A stretch of DNA of 64,000 nucleotides from Carposina sasakii (lineage: Eukaryota; Arthropoda; Insecta; Lepidoptera; Carposinidae): assembly GCA_014607495.2 (NCBI GenBank), contig CP053175.1:434001-498000 (forward strand), read 5' to 3'. The notes beneath the pieces were generated by a model. The model was not told the DNA's origin and did no database searches. It saw only the letters and a program-made list of their open reading frames with translations. The position numbers and the translations under genes are program-made. This document shows positions 43,144 to 55,100 of the stretch, piece after piece. The stretch's first letter is position 1. Each line of letters begins with the position of its first letter.

Positions 43144-43894
43144 TAGGCCCTAGGTGAATTTATACATAGCATTAATGCAAAAAAAAAACCTGTCCCACAG
43201 TCTATCTATATGATAGTTTATGAGAAAGGATGTTTTTTAGCAGCAAATTCTAAACGATATAAATAATAATACATAGGTTATACAGGGTACAGCCAGCCAA
43301 ATATTGAAATTCTGAACAATAGTTCACGAAAATGAAGTTTAAAAATAAATATATTAGTTCATACAGCTGATAGCCTAATACCCTAAAACTTAAAATAACC
43401 GTTCTTACGGTATAGTGAAGTAATACTACCTTATGTCATTTCGTAACTAGATAAATACGTAGAAACATAAAGCTAACTTCACCATTGTTTAATTGTCATT
43501 TCTTAGCACAATATCACGTGTGGTGTGGGTCGTGACGTTAACATGTGACAAGTCCCGGAGTATCATTGTTTTAATACCACCCCTGTTCCCCCTCCGGCCC
43601 CTTCAAGGAATTTAATAGAGTAGAAATATTTAAAAGACTGAGAGCTATATTTAAATATTCAAAGAGAATAATTTATTAGATTTTTACTGAGGTTGGAAGT
43701 TGAGAGCGAGGCGTCCTCCCGCACTCCGCACATTTAAAAATTTTTCGCTATCGCATTGATTCGGCTCTGCAAGCCTAACATGACCTGCGAAACACGATAT
43801 GATAAACCGATTTATCGACATTTAGCACCCATAGTGGACATTTAGCCTGTCAAAATACGAAAAATATAGCCGCCATATTTTTTTTTTACAATTA
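43144..43894. other. Non-coding, MITE end trace
   Basis: A family A-like start (TACAGGGTACAGCCAGCCAA) lies at 43282 with no matching end. Family J-like TTTTTCGCTATCGCATTGAT lies at 43742. No gene. Confidence 0.4.
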
Positions 43895-44190
43895 GCTAGG
43901 CAAACATTTGACCGCCATCGTGCCTGATGTTAAGCAATATGCGGCCTAGGGTGGTACATGTTTGCCTAGAAAGTGCCTATTCACTCTAGCTTTGAAGAGA
44001 CCAATGTTGTAGTGCTCGGGAAATACATCGGCAGGAAGTGCATTCTGAATTTTGTATTTGCATGTTGAATTTTGTATAGAGACGATAGGATATCCACGAT
44101 GCGTGGTCTTGCAGTAGCAAGTTACGTTATCAGGGGACCGCTTTGTGTTACCCCAACCCGAATTGCAACTGTCTAGGACGCAAGATGACA
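43895..44190 (-). pseudogene. LINE ORF2 C-terminus, internally deleted
   Basis: The minus frame ends NALPADVFPEHYNIGLFK ... VNRHFLGKHVPP, the same family as 23735-24330. About 80 codons are missing between YPIVSIQN and NALPADVF. Confidence 0.7.
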
Positions 44191-44545
44191 AACAATAAGA
44201 AATTCTTATTCTATATTGTACACAAACATTTTATACACAAAACAGAATAAGAAATCACTAGAATTTGCTATAAGGACAGCTCCGCATAACCTCTAGCTTC
44301 CTTAACCAACTTTACACGGCTTCACGCGCCGTTCATTAAGTCATTAAAAGTTTTCGGGAATTTACAAAAATAATACATGACCTTTAAAAGTGAGAAGACT
44401 TCCAAGTTAAAAGTTATTTTTGAGCCTATCGTAAATAACTTCCATATTTATGTAAAAGATAACTAGGAGATAAGTTTTACACGGGACAATCCCATCCCAC
44501 GGTGCGGGCTGATCCGCGTCCGCCTACATTTATCTTTTTTTTTTT
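44191..44545. other. Non-coding, nothing recognised
   Basis: A GC-rich phrase at 44490-44530 recurs in part at 44865-44900 on the far side of the SINE, so the SINE may have split a repeat. Confidence 0.4.
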
Positions 44546-44788
44546 TTTAATAAATAAATATTCACACACTTCACAACACATTGACTTAGTCCCACACTAA
44601 GATCCCTAAGGTCTTGTGTCGTGGGTACTAGGCAACGGTATATAAATACATAGATAAGTATATAAACATCCATGACTCGGAAACAAACATCGATATTCAT
44701 CACATCAATGTTTGCACCTACCGGGATTCGAACCCAAGACCTATGGCGTCGCAGGCAGGGCCACTACCAACTACACCAATCGGCCGTC
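44546..44788 (-). mobile_element. SINE family D, copy 6
   Basis: Reverse orientation: T-rich tail at the left, CGGGATTCGAACCC (B box) at 44722-44735, head CCAATCGGCCG at the right. Confidence 0.75.
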
Positions 44789-45124
44789 AAATCTATCACC
44801 ACAGATCCAGACGCACCGAGACAGACGCGTCTGCATTACCACGGACGCTCTGTTTCCCACGGTCCGTGGTGCGGGCTCGTGCGCGTCGGTCCGCAATATC
44901 ACGGACCGTAGGAACCCACCTTAATAGACGTGTGACAGTTATTTTAGGGAGATATAAAATAAGGGCTTAAATTACAGCTATATGAATATTTTTTTTATTG
45001 ACTTTAGGCCATGATTCTAAAAAGGCTCCAGAAAACACCAGTCTTTCACCTTTTTATGATAAAATTATTTGAAAAGTACAAGGTGAATAACATATACGTG
45101 TTATAGAAACGGCTGTGTTTGTGA
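44789..45124. other. Non-coding, GC-rich repeat debris then AT-rich
   Basis: 44790-44925 contains CACGGTCCGTGGTGCGGG, CGGTCCGCAATATCACGGAC and similar inverted phrases. The short frames in three registers are not coding. Confidence 0.4.
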
Positions 45125-45315
45125 ACTGCAACAGAATACATCAGCTGCATCTCCGTCCGCGCATGTCGTAAGAGTCGACTAAGTAACTCGGGCGTACTCT
45201 CAGGCGATTAGCTAGCAACTTGTCACTGATCATTTACATCTGTCCTCGCTATGCTAACCTTAGCGATGTGATCTTATGATTTTGCAGTTTTGGCTACCCC
45301 ATTTCGGGAGCCGTG
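45125..45315. mobile_element. Repeat family P, copy
   Basis: GAATACATCAGCTGCATCTC ... TACCCCATTTCGGGAGCCG, directly abutted by MITE B copy 7. Confidence 0.55.
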
Positions 45316-45319
45316 TCCA

Positions 45320-45656
45320 TACAGGCAGTTTTTTGGTCGTCAACGTTCCCGAAAACTACGGAATCTCCTCATCATCACGATCATTTTTCTCCATGGAAGC
45401 ATACCTGGCAAGTGTCTGGTTCCCGAGATATTAGGGTCCAAAGTTGAATAGATAGACTGAATTTTTCTGCATAAATGCACATAGACGCGCGTAGCAAGAT
45501 TTTTTCACGAGAAATAATTAATATCGATCAAGTAATAAAAAAAAATCAAAAAAATTTACATTATTTCCCATCATTTTTTTTTGGCATAAACTTACTTTAT
45601 TTGATGTATAGAGTACGTACCCTTCGTTAAGGGTGGCAAATAAAAAACACCCTGTA
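45320..45656. mobile_element. MITE family B, copy 7
   Basis: TACAGGCAGTTTTTTGGTCG ... AATAAAAAACACCCTGTA, with a ~45-bp internal deletion. Confidence 0.8.
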
Positions 45657-45894
45657 TGTATGTGCAACATACATATAACTATTTGCCTGGCTGTCCCCTA
45701 CATTCAGTATATTATGTAACCTTTGGAACGTGACAATTCTGACGTACGAAAGCTTCCAGCCACAAAACTATATTATATATATTGTTGACAGAAAAACTTT
45801 ATTATATAACCTGGCTAACATATCAGTGCATAATAATTATGTTTATTATTCGAGACAGGTACAAACTTCTTTTTGACATACACACATATGTATA

Positions 45895-46030
45895 GACATG
45901 GCTGTGTTGCCAAAAATGGGCTAGCCAGACCTGCAGGATCACTATAGAGATCCTAAGGATACGTTAAGCATATCGGGGTCAGATGTCAAAGATCAGTGAG
46001 AAGTTGCTAGCAAGTACATATAGAAATACA
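45895..46030. mobile_element. Repeat family P, partial copy
   Basis: AATGGGCTAGCCAGACCTGC, AAGGATACGTTAAGCATA, AGATCAGTGAGAAGTTGCTA. Confidence 0.5.
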
Positions 46031-46053
46031 CATAACAAGATGACAACGTACCT

Positions 46054-46502
46054 TATAAGAGTGTGTGACAGCCAGGCAAATACTGAACAAGTACCATTGT
46101 TTTGAGTTAAACGACAGTGTTATTACTCGCAGGAAATGCATTATTATTTTGATTATCCGCAATGTTTGCTTTCCGCGCCAAATGTATCGGGTGATCCTGT
46201 GAGTAGTTAAATTGGCTTATTGGTTATTGTGTCATATATTGCTGTATTTTGGATCACTTGTGACTCTCCATTGGGATCGATTAGTATTTCGCAATTTTTT
46301 GGGACAAACTTTTTTTTTTAATTTTGTTTTTAAGTCATTATCTAAGGCCAACTTAAACGAACGAACTGCACATTTTTTTTTTCTGGAAAAATGAAAAAAA
46401 ATATCGGAAAATTTTGGAATTTTCCTGTTAAAATTTCGCCTCAGAACCATGGTCTGAAGTCGCCATATCAATATTTGCCTGGCTTTCACAAAAACCCTAT
46501 AT
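46054..46502. mobile_element. MITE family A, copy 3
   Basis: GTGTGTGACAGCCAGGCAAA ... TTTGCCTGGCTTTCACAAAA ACCCTATA. The ends are eroded. Confidence 0.7.
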
Positions 46503-47564
46503 ATTATACAGATAGATATTAAACCATGGCATCTAAGAGCAAAAACGCAGCACATTCGGAGATCGCAAAATATTCGGAAACAAACTGTACAACATTAAAA
46601 AAACAATTGTCACTCAATTTAGTCTTTAAAAATAGTCCTAAATTTCAACTTTATCACAAACTTATAAAAAAAACAGCAAACACGAAGTAAGTCGAAGCCC
46701 TATCATTTTTGTTGCAGTGTACGTTTTTGTTTGCTCTATGGTTTCTACACACATTTGTCTGCCAAGCACTACCCTTGACATTGTCTACCCTCAAGTGGTA
46801 GTCTGCCTACTTGTATTTGGTAAGGCGACGAGTTCTTTCCTGGCATTAACAATAAGCCTAGTTTCTTCGTGAAAACATCCATATCGTATAATTTCCTATA
46901 ACTACTGAGAAAAGTTTATAGTTTATACTATCTTCGAAAAAGAAATTATTTTAGTCAGGTTATCGAATAGTGGGCTATTTAATGGCGTTTCGCTTAAAAT
47001 ACCGTCGTGAACGGAAGCCGTGTTATTACAAGAGTTTAAATATTGTCAGAGCTAAACATTGCCTAATGATATTCTATACATTTTGCTGTCAAATGTAATT
47101 TTAAAACAGGGTCCAACTTTAGTTGCGGTTTTGTAATAACAGCGATATTTTGTCACATTGACAAGGTCTGTAATACTCGTAGTGGGATATTTTCATATCA
47201 TTAAGCTGGACTTACCCCTTGTATTACACCCTGTATAAGGTGAGATAGATAGAAAGAGTTGTAATCATAAGACCTCGCCGGACCCTCTCTAGCGATGTAT
47301 AACGATGAAGCAAAAGAAAAAAGTTTCTCAGGACCGTAGCCAATTTATATAATAGGGTCGTTTACAGTTTTTTTTTATTTGTATTTATATCGAAAAATCA
47401 TAAAATAAAAGAAACATTTGCGAAAGAAAAACTTCGCTAGCGTGAAAACTTTCCGGGATATAACGATTTCAAAATCACAATTTTAGACTTGCCAAAAAAC
47501 GCTCCATACAAACTGCTACCACGACGTGACGTCACTCTACAGCTATATTAAATACTAGTGAACG
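46503..47564. other. Non-coding, family T end
   Basis: 47206-47236 (CTTACCCCTTGTATTACACCCTGTA) matches a family T end, and 46960-47000 has its inner GGCTATTTAATGGCGTTTCG. No gene. Confidence 0.4.
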
Positions 47565-47782
47565 ATGATTTTGGAATTTTTGTCTGTTTGTCTGTGCGTT
47601 TGTACAGGCTAATCTCAGAAACGGCTGAACCGATTTCGATGCAGTTTTCAGTAATATATTGTGACAGGTCCCACTTAACATATAGGCTACTTTTTATCCC
47701 GGGAAAATGTTTTTATCCCGGATAATTTCGACATTTTGTTTTTTCTGTAGTCCACGCGGACGGAGTCGCGGGCGTCCACTAC
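47565..47782 (+). mobile_element. Helitron-like element, 5' truncated
   Basis: Starts inside the family at ATTTTTGTCTGTTTGTCTGT and ends GCGGGCGTCCACTACTAG. Confidence 0.7.
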
Positions 47783-49099
47783 TAGACAATAAAACACACA
47801 TAAGGTCACTTACGCTGACAACGCATTTCACTCGGAGTTTTGAGATATTTTACAGTAAATACATAATCTAGCTAAAAATACCAGTGACGTGAGTATAGGT
47901 AGACGTGGGGTCTCATAATGAAATGTTTCTAAAAAGTAACACAAGTCAATCTATATAAACGTAATAACAGCATTAGAGCAATTTTAACCTAACCTAATCT
48001 AATTTACGACGTCCAGCCATACATTTGAGCTTCTATTTGTCGTGGCATTTGAATCTAGTAATAATTTTATCAAATCAAATCAAATCAAATAGTTTATTTG
48101 TGCACGTTATTACAGGTTAAATTAAAATTTATAAATATTTTGACCGCTGTTACTCAATCTAGTACATGAAAATTTTTTTTTTTATTTTTTTAACAATTAT
48201 TAATCATCAAATCGAAAACCCGTGTAAAAATGTTATGGTCGTGGCTTGTTTATTCCGAGACGGGTGTGAAACAAAAAAATAAAACTGTTTTGATTCAGTA
48301 TGTCAGTGGTTAGCGCATTACAGATTTTTGATTTCGCGAAATAACAAAATGGCGCACGTTTTTCGAAAAAGTAAAAAAAAACACATTTTTTTAGTTTTTT
48401 GTAAAAAAAAAATCTTAAAATCAAATTTAAAAAATCTGATGATATGCGCTATGCCATAACTATGAAGCATATGCAATTAAATTTCTGATCGCCGGATGTT
48501 TCCGAAATTTCATCAACAAAGCACAAACCTGTTTTGAGATACTGGAAGTTTTGTCAGAAAAATCATGAAAAAATTACCTCGGGTTAAAATGCCTTCCATA
48601 CAATACCTTCCGATTCTTCGTAGAAGGTGTGTTCGTAATTAGCTTCCCTTCGTCTCGCCTAGTCTCTTTTGAAGCGTTAAGTGCGGCGTTCCCACGCGTA
48701 CGCGATCACTGTCGCGTTTCTCGGCGTATTGAACGGCGATAGGGCCTACTCTCAGGTAGTCACCTAACGGTCGCCAAAATGTAGTTAGACTCGTCCGATC
48801 TTATGAAATTTCGAGATGACATTTTTGAAGATATGTACTTTCAAAATTAAAAAAAAAAAAAACGATTTTTTTAAACCAAATACGCCTTAAAGTTGCATGG
48901 AAAAATTCTACCATAATAATAATAATCTGAGAATTAGATAAACATATCACAATAGTCACAACAAGATAAATGGATAATTGACAAATTATACGGTGTCAAA
49001 GAATGTCGTTTAAATATTCTTGAATCGTATAGTAACATTTTCCTATTAAAAAAGCTTCAACCCTAAGAAAGATACACAATATACATTATGGTCACTAAC
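47783..49099. other. Intron or intergenic, repeat-rich, no gene seen
   Basis: (AAATC)n at 48069-48090. A GC-rich repeat-like patch lies at 48640-48785. This would be intronic if RhoGEF2 continues to the left. Confidence 0.4.
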
Positions 49100-49159
49100 C
49101 TGGGGCAGGCGGGTGACTCTCGACCGGTTCGTCTTCCATTTTCCGAACGACCCGTTCCA
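49100..49159 (-). CDS. RhoGEF2: RhoGEF2 exon after the C1 domain
   Basis: TTTTGTACAG|TGGAACGG ... GCCCCAG|GTTAGTGAC. It starts in phase 1, takes the G left by the exon at 51215, and reads VERVVRKMEDEPVESHPPAP. It ends in phase 1, so the next exon must begin with two bases of a codon. None is certain. Confidence 0.75.
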
Positions 49160-52100
49160 CTGTACAAAACATACATTAATTATCTATCACTATGCATACG
49201 GTGCATACAGCATGTTAATGAAGGCATATTGTAGAACACGCCGTATTTACAAAACGAGTAGGTATTTAGAATAGTAAAAAAGAAAAAATCCTTCTAACAC
49301 ATCGCCGGAGTTACCGCGGCACGCTCGCTTCGCTCGCTCGGCTCGTGCGTTATTATTTTAACTGTTCTGACATTATCTAACCTAATTCATCATCGTCATC
49401 ATCATCAGCCTATTGCAGTCCACTGCTGGACAGGCCTCATCGTCATATCATCATCAGCCTATTGCCCAGTCCGTACGATGCTGGACGTAGGCCTCCCCCA
49501 GGGCACGCCTGTCAAGCAACTGCTATACAGCATTAAGGACTCACCGTTATGCCCATGTCAGACCACTTGGGGCTGGGCACGCGGGTTGGTGACCACAGTT
49601 TTTGCACCACGCTGACTATGTTGTCAACTGTAGCAACGGGACGCGCTGCTGCCCACCTCCTGGAAACTGCATCCTTAATCTAAACCTCGTACGATACCAC
49701 GGGACAGTGTGCGGTTACGAAACTACTCTGCCGGCACCACGCGCCAACCTAACCTAGTTTACCTCAGCCTAATTCTAAATTTATTATCTAACCTAATAAA
49801 GCAGTATTAATTAAGAAATTCAGGCATTTACATTTTCATAGTCGCCAGCTGTAACGACCCGTGATATGTTCTAAACGGTGGGATCTCTCTCATAAGTCCT
49901 TCAGTTCTGGCAACCTCGTCTCGATACAATCGAGCAGGGAAAACAGCACTCGCGCTGCGAATGTGGGTATAGCCATTTATGTATGTATGTAAACAAGCGA
50001 AGTATACAGCAGTTTAAACTAGCTAGCGTCGTCGGCGACTGCGCTCTTTTCGAAAATGACTCACCGTTGAGAAAAAGCGCCGTACCTGCCGTCTTCTTCG
50101 CTTTCTTCTCGCTAGAAAATCTAATGTTGACAGTCTAGCAACGAAAGAGCACGAGTTGCTACAATACAATTAAACATTATATGATATAGTAGTTCAGTTT
50201 TAATGAACCTGTCAGAAAATGTACGTAACGATATGTAAGAATAACCTTAGAATATTACGAATATATTACATTTACATACATATTATCAGGCAACACGCTC
50301 GCTACGCTCGCTCCTCGTAAAACATTTCTTATGATATCTTTCATTTACATGTATTCAATTAACTGTATTAAACAGATATTTTTTTCTATATTTCGGTATT
50401 AAAAAAAACCTCTCCTGCATGATAGATATAATCACGTCATCAAAGAGATTGGGCAGAAGAGTACAAATTAAACAAGTTTCACCAGTATGTAAGCCTATTA
50501 TTATATAATATTAAATCCCATGGAGTAAGGAGAGAGACTACCCCCATTTTACCCTCTACGTAGATAAAATTGATGTGACTTGAGTTATTAAGCATGTACC
50601 TATACAGGATGTTTTTTGGTCGTCAACGTTCCCGAAAACTACGGAATCTCCTCATCATCACGATCATTTTTCTCCATGGAAGCATACCTGGGAAGTGTCT
50701 GGTTCCCAAGATATTAAAGTCCAAAGTTGAGTAAATAGACAGCGTTTTTCTGCATAAATGCAAATAGACGCGTGTAACAACATTTTTTCACGAAAAATAA
50801 TTAAAAACGATCTATAAGAAAACTAACACAAATACTGGATACTATAAATTTCGCCCGATCAAATTATTATTTTTTTTTCAAAAATTTACATCGTTTCCCA
50901 GCATTTTTTTGGCATAAATTTACTTTATTTAATGTATAGATTACGTTACCCTTCGTTATGGGTGGCAACGAAAAAACACCCAGTATATACGAGTATATGG
51001 CAGACTAGAATTTGTGAGTGTGTAAAGGTTTGTTACTTCTTCACGTCTAAACGGCTGGAGCGATTTTAATAAAATTTTGTATGGAGTTAGCCGACACCCT
51101 GGATTAACACATAGGCTTCTTTTTATCCCGGGAAAATATTTTAATCCCGGATAATTTGGACATTTTGTTTTTTCTGCAGCGTCCACTAGTTATACATAAC
51201 GTTTGTATAGTAACCTTGCGCCTGCATCCTCTCCATGAACCGCGAGATGCGGTTGTTGTGGTGCTCGTTGTCGAGACAACAGCTCTCTTCCACCAACTTG
51301 CCACAAAGACGATGTACGTGGAGGTTGCAATCTGGAGACAAAATTGTTCATTTGAATCGTGTTAATTACAAACAAAAATATATATGTAGCGGAGCCACCT
51401 ATCGGACGCTAGATGGCACCACAGCACTGGCGGCTCGTCCTACAGAGCGCTGGTGCGGTGCACTCCCACCCACGAAGATTACATAGGCAATCTATATTTT
51501 TCTATATTTATAATTATCTTTCAATTCTACTATGTTTATACAATAGTGTCTAGCGGCACTCACATAATTTTGTATTGTGCGTTTGCGGCCACTAGATGTC
51601 GCTTAGTCCGAGTTAGAACGCGATATGGATGGTTGTCTTTAATGTTTTCATTACGTCATCTGAATTTTAATGAAGGCGATGTCGAATGATTTCATCCAGT
51701 AAGGTAGTGAACACGCGGCGTTTCCAAACTGTAATATGATTGCAAGCGCTCATACTTAAAAAAATGTGAACCCCCATCAAAAATATCACGAGCCGCGTCT
51801 GCTTATCACATCGTCCCGGTCTGCGTAGAAGCCTTAAGTGATACATTAATACTTAATTGAATTGTTATAGACAGAGGGTACATACCGGCACACAGATAGG
51901 CCTGCGGCGCGAGCCCCACGATGGGCGCGTCGCAGTGGTGGCAGTGCGCCAGCGACCACAGAGCAGACAGCTGCAGGTGGTGACCGCGCACCACCAGCTG
52001 CAATGTGCGGGGGAAGCGGTTTAGAACATATTGGGAAATTTTACATTTTGGGAATTTGACATTTTGGGAATGAATGGACATTCTGGGAATGACATTTTAT

Positions 52101-55100
52101 GAATTGGACATTACGAGTATGAGAGCTGAACATTCTGAACTTAAATCACATAACGTTCGTAAATAAGCGTAAGCTATAAGTTACCGGTCACCAACCCGCC
52201 TGCCCAGCGTGGTGGTGGTATGGGCAAAACCCCCCTGTGGCAGTAGCCTTGTGGCGCTCCCTGGGGATGGTCTACGTCAAGAAGAAGCGCATAGTTACCG
52301 TGGCGGGCGTGAGCTTGGCGTGCTGCTTGAGTCTCTGTTTGTACACCTTGTCCCGCAACAGGAACCCGCCGCGAGCGCCGCCACCCGCCGCAGACACCGC
52401 CGCCGGTCTGGGGGAGACATTATGTAGGTGTTACGTATCAGGCCACGTATATACGTACATACAAACACGCCTTTATCCCTTACGGGGCAGGCAGAGCGCC
52501 AAGGGGTGATAGAACCACATGGTGCCACTTCTGACCAATTTTGAGGGTATAGTTGAGATGTACAAGTTCGGTCAGCAGTGACAGGCGGTCAGGCCATCGC
52601 CTACAAAACACCAAGACCCTCTTGTCCCTCTACTGACATGTACAGTATGCCCGGGAAGAGAAGCCACTCTAGTATTATACTTTTTTTTATTCACTCCCAG
52701 AGCAGCATAGAAAAAGAGTATATCGGAGCACATAAGTTAAAAACACATGAAACTGGCTAGAGCATCCCGCTCCTCGCGCTGGCCACGCTCAGCCGATGAC
52801 TAACTACAAGACTAAAGGGTTCTCACCGCTAGATGTCGCTACATCTCACCTGCAGCCCAGCGCTAGCGCGGCGGCATGCACGGCAGCTCGCAGCGCCTGC
52901 GCGCGCGCATCCCGGTCGTCCCGCTCGTCCCGCACGTCCCGCACGTCCCGCTCGCCTCGCTCGCCCCGCTCGGCGCAGTCGGCGGCAGAGAGTGCGGTGA
53001 CGCGCGGGCAGAGGAGACGCTCTACTACTAACTGCTCCTGAAAGTTACATGATTTATTGTAAATCATGTCCTAAGTGGCGCCATCTATAGCGGTACCGCG
53101 TGGTACCGACAGAGTAGGGTTTGTACCCATGCCTGCCCGTGGGTATCGTACGAGACGATTAGAGGTTTCCTGGGTCGGTGACAGTGTACAGCGCGGCCAG
53201 GCCCACGCGGGATCCCGCGCGATTGTGTACCTGTGCGGGATCCCTCTCGCAGGCGGCCAGGCCCACGCGGGATCCCGCGCGATTGTGTACCTGTGCGGGA
53301 TCCCTCTCGCAGGCGGCCAGGCCCACGCGGGATCCCGCGCGAGTGTGTACCTATGCGGAATCCCGCGCTGTGTGTACCTGTGCGGGATCCCTCTCGCAGG
53401 CGGCCAGGCACGCGGGATCCCGCGGATTGTGTCCCGCTCGCAGGCGGCCAGGCCCACGCGGGATCCCGCGCGAGTGTGTACCTATGCGGGATCCCGCGCT
53501 GTGTGTACCTGTGCGGGATCCCTCTCGCAGGCAGCCAGCACGCGGTCCCGCGGCGCGTACAGGGCGGCCAGACCGACACGTCGCTTGTGTTGGAACTCTC
53601 CTAATTGTTCCGACACCTCGTCTCTAGCGCGACGTCGAGCTTTGCGGAACACGCTTCGGATTAGCTCCTCTTTGTCGTGCTCTGAAATAGAAATATAATA
53701 ATCATATTAAAGGAGGATGGTCAAAATGTCCCCACCGACCGATAACAATCAGACGTAAATTTTTTTTCACACACCATTTTGACGATTTGAGAAATCAGTC
53801 CAATAACAACAATTTTTAACCGACTTCAAAAAGAGAGGTTATCAATTCGTCTGTATGTTTTTTTTTTTTTTTTATGTGTGTTACCTCGTCCGCATGAACC
53901 GATTTCAATTTTTTTTTATTGTTGGTCATGGTATACTTCCAGGTTGGTCCCATATTCACCACATCAGGATCTGATGATGGGTTCTTGGAGATGAAGCAAT
54001 ACTCGAAAGAGCACATGTGTCTGTTTTTATTCTTTTCAGTTTTCATCACCTACATGTAAAACATAACATCTGATGATGTGGAGCCGCAAAAAACAAATGG
54101 AACTTTTTAGTAACAAAATCCCCCTATGGCAGGGGGAGTGCCTATCAGTAGTGAACTGCAATAGGCTTATGAAGATGAAGATAATTGTGTTACGTGTAAT
54201 TATATGTTGCGTTAAGCCGTGTCCGAAGTAAGATGGTTATAGGGAAGGTAGACAGGAATAACGAGTGACGGATAATAGGGATGAATGAAAGAAGAGTATG
54301 TATGCACCGACCCCAAATATGGGAACAGGGCGGGAAGAAGGATGTAATTATATGTTGTATATTTTTAGACGTAAAGTTTCGAAGCCTTTTTTTTCATTGT
54401 CATGTGGCCAATTTGATTTGCAGGCATATAAATTGACAATATTAGCCTTCTAAATGTCGTACACGGCTTCCAATATATATTTTCCCTTTATAGCTCAGTT
54501 TTGGGAGGAAGTCGGTTTTTCGTTTTAAAAAATTGATTGTTATTGATTGATACATAATGAGCAGCTTATACTGTACGTCTGATTCTAATTGGTGAGTAGG
54601 GACACTCTCATACATTATTTCCCATCATCCTTTGTTTAAAAAAAGAAAATTTTAAACATCTCTTATGTAAAATTGCAAAAATGTATGTAAAAATTGCGTC
54701 TGTGACTCTTTTTCTAAACTACATTTGTAAAGAAATAATTGAAGAATTGAAGTAAATCACCCGACATCGTTAAAATTTTAACCCAGTGTCATGACTACAT
54801 AAAACCCTCGAAGTAGTCATTTGTTACATACCGTTCACTAAAACGTGTTCAATTTCGTTCGCCATGTTCTCGTCGACGCCGTTAAGTTGCAGTAACTAAA
54901 AAAAAAAGAAAATACTTTACAACTTAACAGCCCGTTCACACATACACACATGAAAAAAAACGTATCCTATAAAACGGACCAGTAAAACGGAGACCATGTG
55001 TGAACGGGCTGTAAATCGACGTAAGCCTTATTAAAACTCCACGTGTTAAATGGTGAGACTACTGCCGGTGTATACAAAGCCTCTTTCTAAGCGCAGACGG

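Noticed and set aside
44672..44970. Three overlapping plus-strand frames of 70-79 codons
   Set aside because: They are read through a reversed SINE and adjacent GC-rich repeat.
52846..53067. A separate 73-codon gene starting MIYNKSCNFQ
   Set aside because: The first ten codons lie in the intron. The splice acceptor at 53038 shows it is an internal RhoGEF2 exon.
53071..53698. Overlapping long open frames on both strands
   Set aside because: They result from the 60-bp GC-rich minisatellite, whose unit is a multiple of three. Only the minus-strand exon part is coding.
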